Source of the DNA: Candidatus Gastranaerophilales bacterium
GTDB taxonomy: Bacteria > Cyanobacteriota > Vampirovibrionia > Gastranaerophilales > Gastranaerophilaceae
NCBI GenBank assembly: GCA_028693235.1
Contig: JAQUVW010000003.1
Coordinates: 62,001-126,000 of the forward strand
Reading direction: 5' to 3'
Length of the DNA stretch: 64,000 bases
Numbering within the stretch: the first letter of the stretch is position 1; the number at the start of each line of letters is the position of its first letter. A model generated the notes under the pieces. It ran no database searches. It was given only the letters and a program-made list of their open reading frames with translations, and was not told the origin of the DNA. Position numbers and translations under genes: made by a program. Positions 60,757 to 64,000 of this stretch are shown here, one piece after another.

Positions 60757-61017
60757 TTATACAAGTACAGTTCTTATAATTTCGTTAAGTTCTAATGTAA
60801 CATTAGCCCTTATATTTTTTTGAATTCGATTTTTTTTAAATGAATTTTCGATGCAAGCAAGATTTTTGCATATATAAACAGAACGCCCCACGAAATCATT
60901 ACCAGGATTCAGCACAATTTCACCATTTGTGTTTTTTGTTATTTTTATCAATTCATTTTTCGGGTGAAAATCCCCGCAAGAAATGCATTTTCTTAAAAAT
61001 TTATCTTTTCTAGACAC
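60757..61017 (-). CDS. ylxR: YlxR (DUF448) RNA-binding-type protein
   Basis: An 86-residue YlxR family protein, usually encoded between nusA and infB. The N-terminal RKCISCGDFHPKNELIKI and the VGRSVYICKNLACIE segment are diagnostic. I place the start at GTG 61017: AAAGGGA lies 7-8 nt upstream, it gives the usual short N-terminus before RKC, and it overlaps the upstream gene by 8 nt (GTGTCTAG). ATGs at 61035 and 61050 lack a ribosome site. No nusA is adjacent. Confidence 0.88.
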   Translation of the reverse strand: MSRKDKFLRKCISCGDFHPKNELIKITKNTNGEIVLNPGNDFVGRSVYICKNLACIENSFKKNRIQKNIRANVTLELNEIIRTVLV

Positions 61018-62200
61018 GGAGCAGGTCCCTTTCATTGACAATGAAAGCATCTATAGAAATTTCATCAGGACTATAAACTGACTCTATATATTCTTTTAGT
61101 CTGTTTTTCGCACACGTTACAGTAGTGGCTTCAGAAGTAACAACCGCCCTGTTTGAATTGGAATAAGCAATATCAACTTCATCGTCCTCTTGAATATTTT
61201 TATCAATCAAAATCATTGAAAACGCTACATTATCATTAAAATTTATATAATTATAATCATCTGATAAAGAGCCGACCACAGCTGCCAAAAAGACCTCGTA
61301 TAAATTTTCATTAATTTGAGGCAAAATCGCCTGAAAATCACCTTTTTTGAAAAACGGTACAAATTTAAGAACTTGGAATATATTTTTTTGGAGCAAAACA
61401 TCAACCCCAATAATACCAACGTATGGTTTTGCAATTTTTGCGATTTCATCAAGCATGGGGTGTAAAACTCTTGACTTGATTTTAGACTCAATCTCTTTAG
61501 AGATAAAATAATCAGGAGCAGATATCGATTTGAGATTATAAAAAGGGGTTTTATAACCGTCTTTAAAATATTCTTTTGAGCAGCAACTGCCTATAGGCAA
61601 AGCACTATAGCCATCTGTTACAAAATACAAAGTAGCCGTTTTTGCCTCAACAAAGTCTTCAATAACTAATTTTTTATTAAATTCTTCAAAAAACTTTTCA
61701 ATACATAATTTTGCTTGCGAAAATGTATGGCAAACAGTAGCACTCCCACCATCAACATGTATATCATTTTTTATAATCATAGGATAATTTGCTCGTCTTA
61801 CATAATCAACGGCAGCATTTTCTCTATCAAAAATCCCAAACTTTGGAGTTTGAACCCTCATTTTATACAATATTTTTTTTGCAGAGGATTTATTTAATGC
61901 AACTCGTGCTGAATCAGAATTAGGAGCAAAAACATTCAACTCATTTTGAGAAAAAGCATCTGCAACACCTGCGGCAATGGAGTCTGGATCAACAACAACG
62001 GTTAAATGTACCTCATTTGCCTTAGCAAATTCAACTAAACCATCTCCATCTGTCGATGATATTTCAACATTTGTCGCAAAATCTTTTATATTCGGATTTC
62101 CTGGTGCAACAAATATAATATCGTCTTTATTTTTTTTATTAAAGTTTTTAGCAAGCGAATAACAATTCGCATCAGAGCCTACAATAAGAATTCTTTTCAT
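61010..62200 (-). CDS. PurD-derived ATP-grasp homologue lacking active-site motifs
   Basis: A 396-residue protein clearly related to phosphoribosylamine-glycine ligase: MKRILIVGSDAN, FVAPGNPNIKDFATNVEI, DAFSQNELNVFAPNSDSARV and VIEDFVEAKTATLYFVTDGY follow PurD in order. The functional motifs have changed. The GREH motif is SDANCY, the usual GDGDTGPNTGGMG loop is replaced by SKEYFKDGYKTPF, and the metal-binding EFNxRFGDPE is LKFVPFFKKGDF. It probably does not make GAR. It sits where nusA would be, directly before ylxR-infB, and has a TATAAT 6 nt before its ATG, so it appears leaderless. Confidence 0.8.
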   Translation of the reverse strand: MKRILIVGSDANCYSLAKNFNKKNKDDIIFVAPGNPNIKDFATNVEISSTDGDGLVEFAKANEVHLTVVVDPDSIAAGVADAFSQNELNVFAPNSDSARVALNKSSAKKILYKMRVQTPKFGIFDRENAAVDYVRRANYPMIIKNDIHVDGGSATVCHTFSQAKLCIEKFFEEFNKKLVIEDFVEAKTATLYFVTDGYSALPIGSCCSKEYFKDGYKTPFYNLKSISAPDYFISKEIESKIKSRVLHPMLDEIAKIAKPYVGIIGVDVLLQKNIFQVLKFVPFFKKGDFQAILPQINENLYEVFLAAVVGSLSDDYNYINFNDNVAFSMILIDKNIQEDDEVDIAYSNSNRAVVTSEATTVTCAKNRLKEYIESVYSPDEISIDAFIVNERDLLRV

Positions 62201-62206
62201 GTATCC

Positions 62207-62236
62207 ATTATACAACAAATAATGGGATTAAGACAA
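62207..62236 (-). promoter_or_regulatory. Promoter of the PurD-like/ylxR/infB unit
   Basis: On the minus strand, TTGTCT (plus 62231-62236), an 18-nt spacer and a perfect TATAAT (plus 62207-62212), ending 6 nt before the ATG at 62200. It overlaps the 3' end of aroH. Transcripts would be leaderless. Confidence 0.6.
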
Positions 62237-62590
62237 ATCCGGACGAAGAACTTTAGCACCCTTCAAATAAACATGAAAAATGTCTTTCTGATTTTTATCA
62301 GTATTTGCAACCACCAAAACTCTCAAACATTTTTTCAAAGAACCTTCAACTTTCAATTCGTTAAAACAAACCATTGGTATAAAATCCCAATTTAAGGATT
62401 CTCGAGCAAATTTAGCAGGAAATGCAGCATCTAAATCTTTAGTCAGAGTAAAAACGACATGTGAAATATCCTCATTTTTAACCTGATTTTTAATCAATAA
62501 TTCAGTTAAGAGCGTTATAGTAGCCTTTGATATATCTTCTGGAGTATTTTCATCAACTGTAATAGCTCCCCTTATCCCCCTAGTCATCAT
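62228..62590 (-). CDS. aroH: Chorismate mutase, AroH type
   Basis: Monofunctional chorismate mutase converting chorismate to prephenate in Phe/Tyr synthesis. 120 residues matching the Bacillus AroH pattern: RGIRGAITVDENT, LDAAFPAKFARES, LKKCLRVLV and the C-terminal HVYLKGAKVLRPDLS. Active-site residues of this class (the N-terminal Arg, the CLRVL Arg, the HVYL Tyr) are present. Two adjacent ATGs (62590, 62587) are possible; GGAGAG lies 7 nt before the first, and the second overlaps fmt by exactly 8 nt. It complements the DAHP synthase at 20109. Confidence 0.93.
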   Translation of the reverse strand: MMTRGIRGAITVDENTPEDISKATITLLTELLIKNQVKNEDISHVVFTLTKDLDAAFPAKFARESLNWDFIPMVCFNELKVEGSLKKCLRVLVVANTDKNQKDIFHVYLKGAKVLRPDLS

Positions 62591-63557
62591 TTTTAATCTC
62601 TCCGTTTTTTTCGATTTCAAAACTTTTGCCTACAGATAATTTTACACCATTTGCCCAAGCTCTTGCATCCATCTCACCCTTACTTTCAGGCTTAACTTTT
62701 TTAACCAAAAGACTACCTTCGCCCGTTTTGATTGTTATGCCTGATTTGGAGATAGCAACAACCTCTCCGGAGATTGAATTTAATTCATTTTCGAAATCAA
62801 CGACTTCAGAAGATAAAATTTTCAAACATTTACCCTCAAAATGCGTATAAGAGCATGGCCAATCAACCATTGAACGAATTTGATTGTGAATTGATAAGGC
62901 TGAATTTTTCCAGTTAATCAAGCCATCTTCTTTTACGAATTTTTTAGCCAATGAAACTAATTTTTCATCTTGTTTCTCAGGCACTAACTCGCCACTCGAA
63001 ATCCCATTTAAAGTTTGATATATAAGGAAAGGTGCTTTTTCGCTGATAATATCTGAAAGCTCCAAATTTGTCATATTATCTGTTATTTCAATTTTTTCAG
63101 ACATACAAATATCACCGCTATCGAGCCCCAACTCAGTAACCATAGTGGTTATTCCGGTTTCCTTATCGCCATTATAAATACATCTTTGGATAGGATTTGC
63201 CCCTCTGTATTTTGGCAACATTGAAGCATGCATATTTATTGTCGCTATTTTAGGAATATTTAAAACTTCTTGAGATAGAAGTTGCCCAAAAGCAAACGTC
63301 ACAAAATAATCGACATCGAGAGTTTTTAACTTTTCAATTAACGCCTCATCTTTTCTTATCGAAGCAGTCTGAAAGACAGGAATACCATTTTGTTCAGCAC
63401 AAATTTTTATAGGAGGAGCAACAATTTTTTTCCCTCTTCCTGATGGTCTATCCGGTTGCGTTACAACTCCTAAAATTCTTATATCAGCAAAATTCAAAAG
63501 CTTCATGATGCTATTTACAGCAATTTGAGGCGTGCCCATAAATACAATCTTAATCAT
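62580..63557 (-). CDS. fmt: Methionyl-tRNA formyltransferase Fmt
   Basis: Formylates initiator Met-tRNA. 325 residues: MIKIVFMGTPQIAV start, VVTQPDRPSGRG, INMHASMLPKYRGANPIQ with the conserved Asn-His and GLDSGDI. The C-terminal domain (about 210-310) has VDWPCSYT. ATG 63557 overlaps the def stop by 8 nt (ATGATTAA). Def and Fmt act on the same formyl group, the usual pairing. Confidence 0.96.
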   Translation of the reverse strand: MIKIVFMGTPQIAVNSIMKLLNFADIRILGVVTQPDRPSGRGKKIVAPPIKICAEQNGIPVFQTASIRKDEALIEKLKTLDVDYFVTFAFGQLLSQEVLNIPKIATINMHASMLPKYRGANPIQRCIYNGDKETGITTMVTELGLDSGDICMSEKIEITDNMTNLELSDIISEKAPFLIYQTLNGISSGELVPEKQDEKLVSLAKKFVKEDGLINWKNSALSIHNQIRSMVDWPCSYTHFEGKCLKILSSEVVDFENELNSISGEVVAISKSGITIKTGEGSLLVKKVKPESKGEMDARAWANGVKLSVGKSFEIEKNGEIKNDD

Positions 63558-64000
63558 CTTCGAATTTTTCAACCTTACCTGTAGCAACAACGGCTTTTTC
63601 AAGTTCTTCATCTTCAATCAAAAAATCAACATCTATTGGAGGTAAACCATGGTCAATAAGTTCTTTATCCGCAGCAAAGCGATTTCTGGCTCTGTCGATA
63701 AACAAAACGCCATCTAAATGGTCGAATTCATGTTGAATTGCTTTTGTTAAAAGTAAATCTTTTTCAGCCTCAACCTCTAATACAAAAGGACGTCCTTTTT
63801 TATCAAGAGCTTTTATCATAATGTAGCTATATCGACGGACGTTAGTGTATGCCTCAGGAAAGCTCAAACAACCTTCTAAACTATCCAAAGCACCTGATTT
63901 TTTAATAATTTTTGGATTCACAAAAACCATTGGTCTGAGTTTTTGTCTGCCAGTAGATGTGTCGATTACAAATATACGTAAATTCTCGCCAAGCTGTGAA
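63550..64000 (-). CDS. def: Peptide deformylase Def (5' end outside window)
   Basis: Removes the formyl group from nascent proteins. The frame is open from the window's right edge; the visible 149 codons begin SQLGENLRIFVIDTS, the end of the first conserved motif, so the GxGLAAxQ start is cut. Motif 2 EGCLSFPE and motif 3 QHEFDHLDG are intact, with the metal-binding Cys and two His. The ATG at 63930 is internal. The C-terminus has an acidic extension (FLIEDEELEKA). Followed by fmt with an 8-nt overlap. Confidence 0.95.
   Translation of the reverse strand, partial: SQLGENLRIFVIDTSTGRQKLRPMVFVNPKIIKKSGALDSLEGCLSFPEAYTNVRRYSYIMIKALDKKGRPFVLEVEAEKDLLLTKAIQHEFDHLDGVLFIDRARNRFAADKELIDHGLPPIDVDFLIEDEELEKAVVATGKVEKFEDD

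Noticed and set aside
1-64000. tRNA, rRNA, tmRNA, SRP RNA, insertion sequences, integrases
   Set aside because: I looked through the gaps for the conserved T-loop and SRP-type motifs and for transposase motifs in the proteins and found none.

Overview
The window reads as AT-rich chromosomal DNA from a Gram-negative-type bacterium. My best placement is a non-photosynthetic cyanobacterial relative (Vampirovibrionia/'Melainabacteria', probably the gut order Gastranaerophilales). The support is the mix of genes: a GH57/DUF3536 protein, HEAT repeats of the cyanobacterial kind, a Ski2-like helicase, a DUF115 protein, a GT9 heptosyltransferase (outer membrane), a basal-body flagellar cluster, no photosynthesis genes, and a set of lineage-looking membrane proteins I cannot name. 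The placement is inference; no rRNA lies in the window. I found no tRNA, rRNA, insertion sequence, CRISPR array or prophage.

Layout. 1-12.4 kb: the end of leuB, a secreted small protein, the GH57 enzyme, coaE and rlmN, a DUF115 protein, then an unusual zinc-ribbon/repeat protein directly coupled to rimM-trmD, and a coupled pair of zinc-dependent dehydrogenases. 12.5-16.8 kb: two related membrane proteins with low-complexity tails, then (reverse strand) a soluble protein made of a complete FlhA cytoplasmic domain on a new N-terminus. 16.9-23.5 kb: clpP, ffh, a sugar nucleotidyltransferase, a DAHP synthase and a Ski2-like helicase. 23.5-29.7 kb: a 601-residue unknown membrane protein, an acyl-CoA dehydratase activase, a CcdA/thioredoxin pair, a small unknown gene, a radical SAM protein and a small coiled-coil protein. 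29.8-35.2 kb (reverse): SPOR protein, DUF366, queC, HEAT protein, unknown, hisF, pheS. 35.3-42.5 kb: secreted GH13 protein, small unknown, GT9, a long leader, a trehalose-phosphatase-like protein, leuS and a secreted protein. 42.5-52.8 kb (reverse): a compact flagellar island, fliI-flhA-fliH-fliG-like-fliF and fliE-SLT-flgC-flgB-flgG-flgF, in two promoter-led units. 52.9-54.5 kb: a small unknown, a SpoIID-domain protein, and the HU gene. 54.6-64 kb (reverse): def-fmt-aroH, then a PurD-derived protein, ylxR-infB-rbfA-truB, a DUF2993 protein, a GerMN protein and an orphan HicB-like protein.

How it works together. Most genes are housekeeping translation, secretion and cell-envelope functions in tight operons. 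Genes frequently overlap by 4 or exactly 8 nt, which suggests translational coupling. Several genes have a TATAAT box 6-7 nt before the start codon and no Shine-Dalgarno, so they are probably leaderless.

The most unusual items are the soluble FlhA-C paralogue (14754-16211), the zinc-ribbon / Asn-Arg-Asp-repeat / duplicated-domain protein in front of rimM-trmD (7931-8989), the PurD homologue that has lost its active-site motifs in front of ylxR-infB (61010-62200), and the highly divergent FliG-position protein (46689-47636). Functions offered for these are inference.
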